Below, piece by piece: positions 36,801 to 47,392 of a DNA stretch of 64,000 nucleotides (the stretch's first letter is position 1; each line of letters begins with the position of its first letter). The notes beneath the pieces were generated by a model that was given only the letters and a program-made list of their open reading frames with translations, ran no database searches and was not told the origin of the DNA. Where the stretch lies: assembly GCF_041146795.1 (NCBI RefSeq), contig NC_135180.1, forward strand, positions 35,076,294 through 35,140,293, given 5' to 3'. Made by a program: the position numbers and the translations under genes. The DNA is from Maylandia zebra. Its lineage: Eukaryota; Chordata; Actinopteri; Cichliformes; Cichlidae.

Positions 36801-39800
36801 TAATCTTAGTCCTAATCTCACAGTAAATGTATCATAAATAAGTAAAAGCAACCTTCTGAGTTGGGGTTCAGTGCTTAGGTGACTATATTCATGTCTGAAA
36901 TTTCTGTATAAAAACTTGCATGTGCACGAGGATATGCGTGCCTGTGATGCCGCACACAGTCCAGCCAAAATTTTAACTCTGCTTTAAAATTTTGCACAGT
37001 AGTATGCTAAGAATAGGGTGAAATGAAATACACAAAGAGAGGTGGGGAAGAAGGTAATCATGGATAGAATAATACATCCAGTACAGTGTGCTTTGAATGT
37101 GAACCTTTTATTTACTGGAAAATCTCCACGCATTGTTTGAACTGTGGTGACTAAAGATGAGTAAATACATGGGAGCAACCAGGTTTTTAACCTGGACAGC
37201 TCCTGTAACTAACCACCAAACACACTGTATGTGACCTGTGACTTGCACTAAAAAGAAAAGGTATCATTTATTTACCTCTAACATAAATTAAAATAAAACA
37301 TTAAATTTGTTCCAGCATGATAGAAAGCCGGTTGTTTCATGGTGTTTGTGCTTTGATGTTGATGATGGCTAAGAATATAGCTGAAACTCCACTGCACCTG
37401 TGGGTGTGGTAGCAATGGTTGATAACCTGGGTACATGGCACACGCCGAGGTTGCTGTGGTTTGCTTGTGAGGGTCACACGTAGCTGCTACATGCCTGCAG
37501 AGCTGTAAAGGGGAGCAGGTCCACCACAATATCTGAAACACCTGCAGAAGCACAGAGTGAGAGGAGGGCGGTCTTTCCAAAAATCATTAAAGAGAGAAGT
37601 ACTGGGGGCCGAAAAGTTGATAGTATTTTTTTAAAAAGAGAACTGGATTCAATGCAATGAAAGGAACTGCATGAGATGCATTGAGATCTGTGAGTGTAGA
37701 ACATATTGGCAATATGTTCTACACTCACAGATAATTAAAATCTCTTGAATCTTTTTTTGTCCTGCTGCTCTGACAGAAGTTGACCTTTGTGGCTTTGTCT
37801 TCATTCTCACCTCTGATGTGAGAAGTAACACCTCTCGCTGCCTTTTTCTCGCTACCAAGTCAGGGTTGACAGGTTGGCGGTTCCTCATAAATTGTAAATT
37901 GAAGTTCACTCTTCTGTGTAGCTCGTTTGAAGTTGAGCTGACTTTGAGGAGAATCGCACAAAAACAAAATAAAGTGATATCTGACTTTGACGTTTGTTCT
38001 TCGGTAAGTGCAACAGCACTCAGACTGTGAAGTCGGGCGTAAGTGCTTAGATCAATCATCGGCTGTAATTATAGCCCACGTAACCCCGGAAGACCTTTTT
38101 GTTTAGTGGTATATAGACATCCATGTCCATGCCAAGCATAGGAAACAAAGAGCTCTTGTCTTCAGGATGGAGTTGAATTGAAATCTATTATTCTATGCGT
38201 GCATTTTTTTTCTTGTGACCCAATGAAATAAAAGTTAATTTAGGTAATGCTATAAAAATGACAGATAAATGCTCACAGGTGTTTGAAGGTTACTTATGAG
38301 CATTAAGACTGCCTCGCCTTCTGGAGGGTTTTCATTTCTCTGACTTTGACCAACATCTCCCAATTGTGTCTGAAAATCGCTGTAATTATTGGGATAATTA
38401 TGAACTCTGGTGCATGCATTCAAATCCTTTTCATTCTGCACCAACACTCGCCATACTTTACAGTGCAGCTAAAATAAGGAGGTGACTGTGGTGATCAATA
38501 CACACTTAACATCTGCATGTTAAGGCTCTCTGAGCATTTTAACAGGCTGATGTTAACAGTTATCAGTTAAAGTCGAGCTTCTAAACTGTTTGTTTTATTA
38601 GTAAATGAAGACTGTGCTCTTTATAGAGTGCATTTCCATAACATGTTTATTAGTGTATGATATTATGGAAGGGGTATTTGTGAGAGGGCTGCACTAATAA
38701 GCTTATAAAGAGATAATTATGAGCAGAATTGAGTTCTGTCACGACAGTCCCCGTTTCTCAATTGCCCACCGCTGTGTAGGAGGGTATTCCCATATGAGTC
38801 AAATGTGCATGTGTGCGTCGTGTTTAAAACCTTACTTAGATGCCCGTCTGTTTTTTCTGGCAATCAAAAAAACTCTGTTATCACATGATGGAGGTTATTT
38901 CCATAGTCGGCTGTTGTTGTTCAGCTTCTTTGTGGGCTTCCTTTCGGTAATCGAGTCAGAGCTGGAATGACCTTTGTGTCTAAAAGCAGGCTTGCTGTTT
39001 GTTTTTTCTGTGGGCTCGGTCAGAGTGAATATCTACAGTGAATATCTGACAGACACACACTGGGATGAATGAGCTCTGCTGTTTACAGGATTGAGAGAAT
39101 GCAGCATTTCACACAGTTTCTTTAATTTTCCTCCAGCAACTTAACTAGGAAGGAAAATTCACCCTGTAGTACTTTAACTCCTTTGATCTCACCTGTTAAC
39201 GTGTTTCATTTTGATGAGGAGCTCAGGAGCTCTGCTGAAAGCTGTGTTTTCTTTCGTGTTGCCCACAGCTAATCCCTTGACTTCAGGTTGGAAGGAGGCC
39301 GAGTGGAGTAGCTCACGGGGACCGGCGATGTTGCTCTCTTGTCCCTCAGGCTGCTTTATATAACAGTGTAGGTCGAGTCAGATTAACCCAAACAGCCCCT
39401 GGTGGTTCTGGAGAGGATTAGTGACAGACTGCAGCCTGATGCATTGTTCCTCAGCCGAAGTGCTGTGTGGTAAAATTGAAAAGGAACCTATTTTGAAAAC
39501 TGAAAAACTACTTTAGCTCCTCTTCCTTCTAAATATGCTGTCATGGTTATGCATTGGTAGCAGTGTAGGTGCTTTGAAGAGCGTTGCAGACCTACGTTTG
39601 CATGCTATAGGACTGTGTTCTGTCACTTTACATTTGCCGTTTGTATACAACTATATATATTTATGTATAACTCAGAAAATAATGCAGATGTGGTAAATGA
39701 GAGTAGGTAATCTTCTGGACAGGGTGCTTAAGCAGTTTTCTGTTAGCAAAGACGTTTCTATCATTTTCAGTCGTCGTGCCATTTTCTTGAGCATTATGAG

Positions 39801-41770
39801 AATTACGAGTTTTCCATCGCTCCTGCTGATGGTATTTAAGTCATTCTTTGCAGGATTGTGTGAAATTAAGGTTGAATGCAATACGTACAGTGAAGTTTAC
39901 TATAAAGCTATGCTATTTAAAGGCTTCAGACATGTTGAAACGTATTTTGTACAGTTGAATACATCAGTTTTTGCTAACTTATTCTGTGTGTGCGTGTGTG
40001 TGCGTGCCTTTCCAAATCATGTCCAATCGACTGGTCGACTGCAGTCAAGTTGTAGAAACGATGTTCTAGAGCAAACAAAACCTTAGTTTGGCCTAATACC
40101 CTCATACTTGGGTGTCAGGCATGTCCAAGTAGGAGGAAATCCTGGGACAGACCCAGGACATGCTGGATAAATATGCACCTTGGTTAGTTGAAGAAGAACA
40201 ACCTTGTTAACCTTATGCACAGGTTGCCTGGTGGGAGACAAACTTTCTCCAAACAGTCACGGTGACTGACTGGAATCGCTCTCTGATTTGTGACTGTTTG
40301 CAAGTAATTGCTGTCTACTTTAAAAACAGATTGATTCCCAGTATGTTGGCAATCAGTCTGAGTTAGTTTGCACCAATAAGCACAACCTTTTGGCAACTTA
40401 TACCAATAACATCTATAATCACAAACTGATCGTAGCTGCCAGCTTGACCCTATTAACTTGCAAACTGAAGAGACTGATCGCTGCCTAAGTAAGAACAAGT
40501 CAAAACAACTCGCCAACTGCTGCAGGGCTCTTCCACTGCACTGCAAATAAATACCCGGGAATCCCCGAACCTAAAAAACAAGTCTTGCTAGCCTTTAAAT
40601 AAAACTACCATAACCTGAATGACTGGCAACCTACACAGATACAGTGAGAGGTAAATCTTCTGGGAAGTTTGGAGTTTAAACCAATCTTAAACTCATCACC
40701 AGCTGCTGTTTTTAACCATGATGAGTTTTATAGTCTGTGAGAACAAGATTCAAACTCCTAGTCAGACTAATTCATATGAAACATGCGTTACATTTGTAAC
40801 ATCGAATGATGTTTTCTTAGAGCTGGCCTGCTTGTGCTGTGAGTGACTGCTGCTCATGGCCTGAACGCCGCTTAATGCACACATTACACAGTAAAACCAC
40901 ACGGATTTCTTTAAGGCACTCGCAAGAATCAGAGCAGAAGTAACAAAGGTTGAGATTTTATTTTCACCTTTGCCACCTTGAGGGCACTTTTGTTCTCCTT
41001 TTGGTTAAATGAATGTTTAAAAATTGGTTGTTAGTCAAGTGTATTCGGACTTATTTTCTCTTTACCAGCTACATGAGTTTGTAAGTTTCTTGCTTGTCTA
41101 AGATCATAAAGTAACCATGCATCTTTGTAGTATTTATTTTTAATTAATACCAACAAATAATATACTTTAAATTCTGCACATAATGCACCACACAGCTATT
41201 TGTGGTTGCATGTACTGGTAGTGTACCAATGCCTAAAAGCTGTAAAGAGCTTTAACATTTTCATAACCTGCTGGTTTTCATAAGCTGATAGATTTAGTAT
41301 CACACCTGCTGCAGTATTGCTTTTTCCAACCTCAGTGTTGCATAATAAACAGATCACCAGCACAGTCAAAGAGAGAATACCTACATGTGGTTTTATGTGG
41401 TATTTGGAGCCACAGCAGAAAGGCTGAAACATTTATCGAAATTAATCACCAGTCAAATTCTATTAAATATCCTTGCATTTAAAAAAAATCCATCCCTTCC
41501 CTCCTGGCTTCTCTCTCTCTGTCTCCAGTGTACCTGTTCTTGGGTCTGATGATGATGTACCTCTTGCTACGCACCTTCCACAAGATGTCTGATGTGCATG
41601 GCCTGACTACCATGCTACAGCTGCCTCGCTGTGAAGATTCTGACCCGGATGAGGACAGAGAGCCCATCGTGGATCACGGCGAGAGTCCCCAGAGGCAGAC
41701 AGAAAAGGGTGCCAGCAATCACCTTGAGCCGGGATCACAGGTGTCCTACAACACCATCAACAGGGGCTGA
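27490..41770 (+). CDS. kcnk6: Two-pore-domain potassium channel TWIK-2 (spliced CDS, 316 aa)
   Basis: Coding exons 27490-27805, 35228-35620 and 41529-41770, all GT-AG and in phase. The protein has the K2P plan. TM1 is at ~8-29. The extracellular cap follows, with Cys56 (probable inter-subunit disulfide) and N-glycosylation sequons at N53 and N82. Pore 1 has filter TVGYG (104-108), TM2 is at ~120-140 and TM3 at ~168-190. Pore 2 has filter TIGLG (211-215) followed by D, and TM4 is at ~235-253. The cytosolic tail is short. [34 protein letters not shown] and VYLFLGL...HGLT match human KCNK6 as I know it, and length (human 313) agrees. It conducts background K+ current as a dimer. The tail ends VSYNTINRG, with a YxxI sorting motif at the position of the lysosomal signal of human TWIK-2. 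KCNK1 and KCNK7 fit less well. Confidence 0.9.
28905..29365. mobile_element. Decayed DNA-transposon remnant
   Basis: ACAATCATGTGAAAAAGAGT near 28910 resembles the terminal sequence of fish Tc1-like elements (CA-GTCATGTGAAAAAG type). The following 400 bases carry overlapping minus-strand frames whose residues ([13 protein letters not shown] in one, HKDVRDC in another) suggest a broken protein gene. No second terminal repeat was found. Confidence 0.35.
29965..30335. mobile_element. Tc1-like transposon remnant with left terminal repeat
   Basis: TA followed by CAGTGCTGTGCAAAAGTCTC at 29965 is a typical fish Tc1-type terminus. The block at 30218-30246 matches the remnant at 25.49 kb. The interior is interrupted by a LINE-like fragment from about 30340. 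Low-copy decay has removed the reading frame. Confidence 0.5.
30440..30780 (+). mobile_element. 3' end of a LINE (reverse-transcriptase retroelement)
   Basis: The frame around 30460-30640 reads [19 protein letters not shown] and later [18 protein letters not shown]. This resembles the LHWLPV-x-R-x-K-L motif near the C-terminus of CR1/L2/Rex-type LINE ORF2. The following TGTGAAGCCCTTTGAATC resembles the usual 3' UTR wording of these elements. Strongly truncated at the 5' side. Confidence 0.5.
30790..31065 (-). mobile_element. Second DNA-transposon remnant (minus-strand transposase fragment)
   Basis: Minus-strand sequence encodes a short piece resembling the end of a Tc1-like transposase, and the plus strand shows the complement of ACAAGATCGCCAACATCTGT and CATGACAGAGTCTCCACTGT, which recur in fish Tc1-like elements as I recall them. 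It may belong with 29965-30335, split by the LINE fragment. Confidence 0.35.
31100..31312 (+). repeat. Teleost retroelement 3' end with (GAATT)n-type tail
   Basis: CTGCCCCTCCCTGAGCCCGG, TTAAAAAGGAGCCTTCCTTC, ATTATTGTAGAGGCTCTATT, then TATAAAGCACCTCGGGGC and an AAATAAAATTGAATTGAAT tail. This is the classical tail of an abundant teleost family. Its reverse-complement block is at 12010-12160. Confidence 0.65.
33100..33148 (+). repeat. Retroelement 3' tail
   Basis: ATGTGACAAATAAAGAACCT followed by (TGAACT)n-like repetition, the style of CR1/L2 LINE or SINE 3' tails. No upstream element body is recognisable. Confidence 0.45.
35228..35620 (+). CDS. kcnk6: kcnk6 exon 2
   Basis: Acceptor TTCCTCCAG at 35227; donor CATGG/GTGAGT at 35620/35621. 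393 bases encode the end of filter 1 (GYG), TM2, TM3 and the whole second pore with TIGLGD. The exon is left in phase 1. Frames starting at internal ATG 35287 or ending at 35640 are truncations of or overruns past this exon. Confidence 0.92.
37686..37732. repeat. Perfect inverted repeat, 22-base arms, 3-base loop
   Basis: The left arm at 37686-37707 begins ATCTGTGAGTGTAGAACA. The right arm at 37711-37732 is its exact reverse complement, ending CTACACTCACAGAT. The spacer is GGC. The match stops at the arm ends. It can form a long hairpin or cruciform; no surrounding transposon structure is seen. Confidence 0.9.
40105..40175 (+). mobile_element. Short LINE ORF2 3' fragment
   Basis: GGCATGTCCAAGTAGGAGGA followed by AATCCTGGGACAGACCCAGG and ACATGCTGGA resembles the GCATGTCCCACCGGGAGGAG...GACCCAGGACACGCTGGA wording at the 3' end of a common fish LINE ORF. 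Only about 70 bases remain. Confidence 0.5.
41529..41770 (+). CDS. kcnk6: kcnk6 exon 3 (TM4 end and C-terminal tail)
   Basis: Acceptor CTGTCTCCAG at 41528; TGA at 41768-41770. Encodes [26 protein letters not shown], an acidic stretch ([10 protein letters not shown]) and the closing VSYNTINRG. Confidence 0.92.
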
Positions 41771-43040
41771 GCTGTGAGGACGGAGAGAAAAGGGAAAGAA
41801 GCTCCATCTCTCACAAATCCTTACGTCTTGAACCACTGATGGAACATGAGGACTTGGTGGGCTGATTCTGAATTCTTTTCTTTTTTTTCCTTCTTCTTGT
41901 TTATTTTCTTCCTTTTCAACTCATTTAAAAAAATCCATTGGAGGAAACATTAAGGAGGATTGAGATGAGTTTCAGGATTGAGTATTTGAGAAATAGAGGG
42001 CCACCAAAGAGTTTAGGAGTGGGTATTGCACCTCGTGTTGCACACAGGGACAGATTCTCCCAACCAGGGCTAAAAGGAAAACATCTCCCTCTGACACACC
42101 AGTGTAACTGTGCTGTTTACAGTCAGGATTGCACATGATGGGCTTCGGCCTAAAACTTCTGATACAGTTTAGTTGTTGTTGTTGTTGTTTTTGGGGGGTT
42201 TTTTACCTTTTTTGTTTCCTCTTTGGTCTTCTTGCTTTTCTGCGACAGGTTTGTCTCACTGACAAACAAATATTGTCTTTAATGTATTTGTGCTGAAGCT
42301 GAATATTTTACATTTTTATGTGGGTGCATTCATTGTTTATCTCCTTATTCTTCTTCCTGGTCAAAACACCTCCCACCTATTCATCCATCTATGTTCATAG
42401 CACTGTCAGACTTGAGCTAGTTTGAACCTTTCTATCTTTACACCACAAATGATCACAACTGCAATAAATTAAACTTATTAAAGCTTGAGATCATTACCTC
42501 AGATTGAGTATTTGAAGCAGCAGGAGCGTTAAGGGGAATCTTATTTAATCAGACATTGTTTAAGTAGTCGTTTTTATGTGGGTAGGTCATGAAGAGCAAG
42601 GAAGCCACAGATGAGCAGTTTACCTCCTGCTTTATGCTGCTGCCCCCTAGCGTCTGCCTGTATGTAATGCAACATTGATAATTATGTCTTTAAATGTTCA
42701 ACATAAGAATGGAGGGAGTGAACAAAGGATGAAGAAAAGAAAATGACACCAGATAAATAAAACTGAGCGTTTAATTGTGGTGAATAATTTTAAGAGAGAA
42801 CCAAATTTTCAAACAAAAACCTGTCCACATCTGTGACTTCAAACATCTGGAATGGTGTCCATCAGAGAAACACTTGAAATGCACTTTAATAGTAAAACTG
42901 ATGTGAACAGTAAAGTTAAAAGTAGTGAAGTTATCCGATACTGTAAAATAAGTTGTGTGTGTGTGTTGTAGTGTAGTAAAATGTAGCTTGTATTCACTAT
43001 GAAAAGTTGTAAATTAAAGAAACTTTGTAATGTGTTGCCA
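41771..43040 (+). other. kcnk6 3' UTR
   Basis: Follows the TGA. AATAAA at 42463-42468 is the first canonical poly(A) signal; an ATTAAA near 43013 followed by GT-rich sequence could serve a longer form. It contains a (GTT)n run near 42172-42190. Confidence 0.5.
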
Positions 43041-43370
43041 TGTTTGTCTTTTTATTCTTCAATTCACAGCATTTGTACCTTTTCAGAATCTTAAAATGTT
43101 ACATATAAGAACTGTAGAAGTTACAAAAAAAACCCCTCAAGTCATTATTTAAAGGATAACAACTGATTCTTATTTTGCCTTACTGTTACAAGGTTGGGTG
43201 CTACTAAATGAGGGTGATGTTTAAAAGCTTTACGTGTGTAACGGTGCAAGATTAATATGTGCAAATAATGAGCTAAAAGCTGTTTTGTGTTGTCTGCTGT
43301 TCAACCCTGTTTTTTAAGGGACAGCCAATCAAAAACCAAATCATCTGACTTAAGGTAGATGAGTTAAAGC

Positions 43371-43597
43371 AGGAGTGGGGAACTCCAGGCCTCAAGGGAT
43401 GGTGGCCTGCAGGTGTTAGATGTGTCCTTAATCCAACATGGCTGATTTAAATGGCTAAATTACCTCCTCAACATGTCTTGAAGTGCTCCAGAGGCCTGGT
43501 AATCAACTAATCCTTTGATTCGGGTGTATTGACCCAGGATTATATCTAAAACCTGCAGGACACCAGCCCTTGAAGTCTGGAGTTCCGCCACCCTTGT
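43371..43597. mobile_element. Palindromic hAT-type MITE with 8-bp target duplication
   Basis: The same eight bases GTTAAAGC flank it at 43363-43370 and 43598-43605. The ends are inverted: GGAACTCCAGGCCTCAAGG on the left against CCTTGAAGTCTGGAGTTCC on the right. The inner arms also pair (TTAGATGTGTCCTTAATCC region against GGATTATATCTAAAACC). There is no coding capacity. The 8-bp duplication and sequence style indicate the hAT superfamily. Confidence 0.8.
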
Positions 43598-44030
43598 GTT
43601 AAAGCAACTGAGCGTTTGCACCAAAGCCTAGAATAAGGTAAGTTTATTTTTGACCTGAGAGTCATGCAAAGCTATTTTAGTAAAGGTCAAAGTGGAAAAT
43701 ATGATGCTGGAAATGAAAATATCAGGTCTGCTTTAATGCCCAACTAGTTTCATTTCAACTGTTTCACTCAGAGTTTAAGTGAGAGCAAAGCCAAACATTG
43801 GATTTGTGCCAGTTTCCTTTTGGGTATAGTGTGTGTTTTACTGAAGTGTGTGAATGCATTAGAATCCATTTTAAGTTCAGTTACTGGTATGCTGAACTGG
43901 TAGTTGGCCAGCTTACATAATCTTATTTCCATGTGCATTCATGGGGCCACTTTGTACCGTAAACCTGCTCATCTGCTTGTTCATGCAAATATCAGCCAAT
44001 CGCACGGCAGCAGCTCGATGCGTTAAGGCA

Positions 44031-44369
44031 CGGGTGTCAAACTCCAGCCCTCGAGGGCCGGTGTCCTGAAACTTTTAAATGTGTCCCTGCTGCAACACAC
44101 CTGAATAAAATTAGGTCTAGACTGTAGAGTCTTGACTGCATGCTGAGGTGGCAATTCGGGCATTTGATTCACATTACAGCAGCTCATGAGTGAATGAACA
44201 TGGATAAAAGTACATTTTTCCAAACACTTATAGTTAGAGGTTGCCCCCTCAGCATGCAGTCAAGGTCTATAGTCTTACTAATGACCTAATTTATTCAGAT
44301 GTGTTGCAGCAGGGACACATTTAAGTTTCAGGACACTGGCCCTCAAGGGCTGGAGTTCGATACCCTGCA
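44031..44369. mobile_element. Palindromic hAT-type MITE, 339 bp
   Basis: The flanks TTAAGGCA (44023-44030) and TCAAGGCA (44370-44377) are an 8-bp duplication with one change. The ends GTGTCAAACTCCAGCCCTCG and GGGCTGGAGTTCGATACCC are inverted. The inner arms TTGACTGCATGCTGAGGTGG and CCCTCAGCATGCAGTCAA pair well. A minus-strand frame over it has no domain and is chance. Confidence 0.8.
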
Positions 44370-44659
44370 TCAAGGCATGTAGACGAGGTTATAGTGACCT
44401 GCTGAAGTTCAAGCATGAGAATATGGAACAAAAGATTCAAGAGACTTTGAATGTTGTGTGGTTGTTGGTGTCGGACATTTGCCTGCTAGTATCAACTGAG
44501 GGCATTTAAACACCACAGCCTGAGTATTGTCGCTTATCATGTCCAAACTGGTTTCTTTATGACAACAAGTTCCCTGCACTCTTACACAAGTTTAACATAA
44601 AAAAAACTCTGGTATGTGATGCACAAAGATAATGAAATTAGAGTCTTTTTTTTTTCTTT

Positions 44660-47392
44660 ACACAGTTGCATATTTTATTACAAAACATCAGTACAGGTAA
44701 ACAGGTTGTCAAAAATACACAGTATCTGGGCATTCTGCCCTACACTTTAAAACATCTTACAAATCTCTAAAGCGTAGAGGAAAAAAGTAAATAAAATAAC
44801 TGCCATGACGGTATTTTAATATACCATTAGTAATATGTCAGTGTGATACGATAATAAATTACTCACTGTTGACAAAACGAGTCATTCATAAATATTTTGG
44901 AGTTGCAAGCCAGCTACTCAGAAAGGACGTATACATAGAAAGCAACTTCAATACATAACCTGGATATAAAAATACAAAAACCAGCACTTGGGGTGCTTCC
45001 TCAAACATTTCATCCCGTCGGGTATTTTAGCAAAGTTGGTATAAATTCCTACGTGTTCCTACAGTAACATCTAACAGAACTGAAAATGAACTTGTTCCCT
45101 GAAATGTCACCTTTTCTAAAATAAATACTGTTAGTTGAACAAACTTATGAATCCATATTATGACAAAACTGCCACAAAAGAAACCACTGAGAAAGTGAAG
45201 CCTGCTAAAACTGGCAGAAACTGACCTGATTCATGAACTGCTCACAGCGTGGAAGTCAGCACCATCTGGACTCAATCACCTGATCAATAATACATCTGAA
45301 CAACAAAGTGCTGTTGCATAACGGCTGCAGATACCCGAGGTGACGTGACCAGTGGCTTTGGACTGTCACGCTTGAGTGGGTGAGGATGCTTTGTATATCA
45401 TCACAGTACTGTAAAGGCTCTAAAACATCTTTTTAAAGGAAAAAAAGAAAAACTAAAATACAACAGTGCACAGAGCGGTTCACAACCACCATCTGTCACA
45501 TCATTTCCTGAGCCACAGCTGCACTCAGGAAACTCTTCAGACGAGACTAATTCTGCTTTCACGCTTTTCAGTCTCTGCGTGAAACGCCAAAATCCACCAA
45601 ACGCGGTAACTATTTTGTTAATGAACTAAATGCTGTTTCTGTGAACATCTTTTAGCCAATCCACCCGATCAATACTTTTGATGATAATCTTTGATTCCTG
45701 CCCATTTTTACTGTTTGAAATCCTGACATTAATAAAAAAAAAAAGAGGTTAAGTGATTTCTCTACTGAAGATTTGACCTATAACATTAGTGTTTCAGCCA
45801 TCCTCTCCATCCAATATCAGTCAAATCAAATCTCAGAGCTCACACTTTACATTTGTGGTAACAAGGAGTTGTCTCATGTGCTGCCCTGACAGTCAAATCG
45901 CTGCATGGATGAACACCAGTGCATGACTGAAAGCTGCCTTTTCTTACATCCACACTAACACTTTTTAAATGAAAATGATCTCCGTTCTGATTGTTTTAGC
46001 AGTTTTTATAAATCTCTCCAAACCAGTGGTTCTCAAACTTTTTATGGCATACCCCACTTCAGAAGCCAAAAAAAAAACACCCCAATCCCTAACAAATAAC
46101 AAAAGGGGGGGAAAAAAGTTGGATTTTACTTATACAAGGTGCATATCATCAGTGCAACAGCATCAAACGTATTCCTCCACCCAACAAAGGGGAAAAAAAA
46201 CATCAGTTTCATTAGAATTTTTCACCCTGTTGTCAATGCCACGCAGTTTGAGAACCACTCGTCTAAACTAGCATGCTGACTGCTCAGGTAAACTGAGCAA
46301 GCCTGCGTCGGTGTAAAGAGAAAGAAGGCACACCGAGGACTAATGCAAATCTTAAAATGGTCCTTTAAAAGGAAAAAGATCTCCGTGCAGACACGCGTTT
46401 CTGACACATTAGAAAACAAGCATGTCTGCCTGCTCCATCACCGCCGACCATTAAAAAAAATAATCCAAGCTCAGACTGCATTTTTAAAAACTCTCAGTGT
46501 TAGGCGTCTTCTATAGCGGTGTGATTGTTAGGTCCAAACACAGTTAAGGTTACAGTTTAAAACTAAATTGTATTAATGTGGATGTACCCAGAGCTTTACT
46601 GAAAACACAGTAGCTCACACATGCACTGCAGGCCTGAATGTCCTCAACATTAACTGGCAGAGCTGTGCTGAGACAGTGCACAGACCTTTACCTGTCCCGG
46701 CGGTTAAAGGCTGTGTAATGATCGACAGAGGACAGAGCAGACGGCAAGTGAAGGGTGTTCATGCACGCAAGCCGTTTTTATAAACTCTACCAGAGTTTAT
46801 GATAAAGATGCTCGAGCTAATTCCTTCCCCTCACAAGATTTTGATAAGAGACTGAAGCAGATGCTGGTGGAGAGTGAAGATGGGTACATCAGACTTGGAT
46901 TGAGGGGGAGGGTTTATGCTTCTGCCCCCTCGGGATCATCATTAGACTGCGAAGTAATGTACAAACCATTAATTTGTACTTAAAATGGATTAAATCCATA
47001 ATTGTTATTTTTCTCAGTGTTGTACAGACACCTTAAAGTCCAGTGAGGTGATTTCTTTCCTCCTCTTTTTTAACATTAGTCCAGCGACTTATTTGTCCTG
47101 TTTGCACATTTTTAAAAAAGCTTGTGCACACAGGATTTTAATAAAAGAAAGAAAGAACCTTTACAGGACTTTAGGAGCGCTGTAGTTTTGTGTAAAGGAT
47201 AGCTGAATTTAAAAATTCATACACAAAAATAACAACATCAAAATTCTTAAATGAGGGCCACATTTCACAAAATGTTTTTTTAAACAAGTAGTCGCTCCAC
47301 AGTTAACCCAAAGATACTGTTTTAAAGGCGGTCGACAGCTCTTAGGGGGCTTACAACAGTCACTATACATAATAAGTGTTGCCTTGTATTCA
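44660..47392 (-). other. Probable long 3' UTR of the sertad3-like gene
   Basis: Downstream of the stop (47393) no canonical minus-strand AATAAA was noticed until 44679-44674. It is preceded by AT-rich, noncoding sequence. Long 3' UTRs are common in SERTAD genes. The extent is inference; a shorter form with a noncanonical signal is possible. Confidence 0.35.
46024..46260. mobile_element. hAT-type MITE in the probable sertad3 3' UTR
   Basis: Begins CAGTGGTTCTCAAACTTTTT and ends AGTTTGAGAACCACT, an inverted terminal repeat of about 17 bp typical of hAT MITEs. The flanks CTCCAAAC (46016-46023) and GTCTAAAC (46261-46268) look like an 8-bp duplication with two changes. Noncoding. Confidence 0.75.

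Larger units (their letters stand above)
35621..41528 (+). other. kcnk6 intron 2 (5.9 kb)
   Basis: Starts GTGAGTCC and ends CTGTCTCCAG. Contains the perfect palindrome at 37686-37732 and a LINE scrap at 40.1 kb. The small open frames show no recognisable domain. Confidence 0.65.
43041..44660. other. Intergenic region between convergent kcnk6 and sertad3-like 3' ends
   Basis: No gene seen. About a third of it consists of two palindromic MITEs (43371-43597 and 44031-44369). Confidence 0.55.

Noticed and set aside
37649-38059. 136-codon minus-strand frame in kcnk6 intron 2
   Set aside because: Runs through the palindrome, has no recognisable motif and an overlapping frame of similar length exists on the other strand.
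40184-40546. 120-codon minus-strand frame, possibly a repeat-derived protein
   Set aside because: I have a vague impression of a dispersed repeat here but cannot identify termini, duplications or a protein motif, so no feature is claimed.
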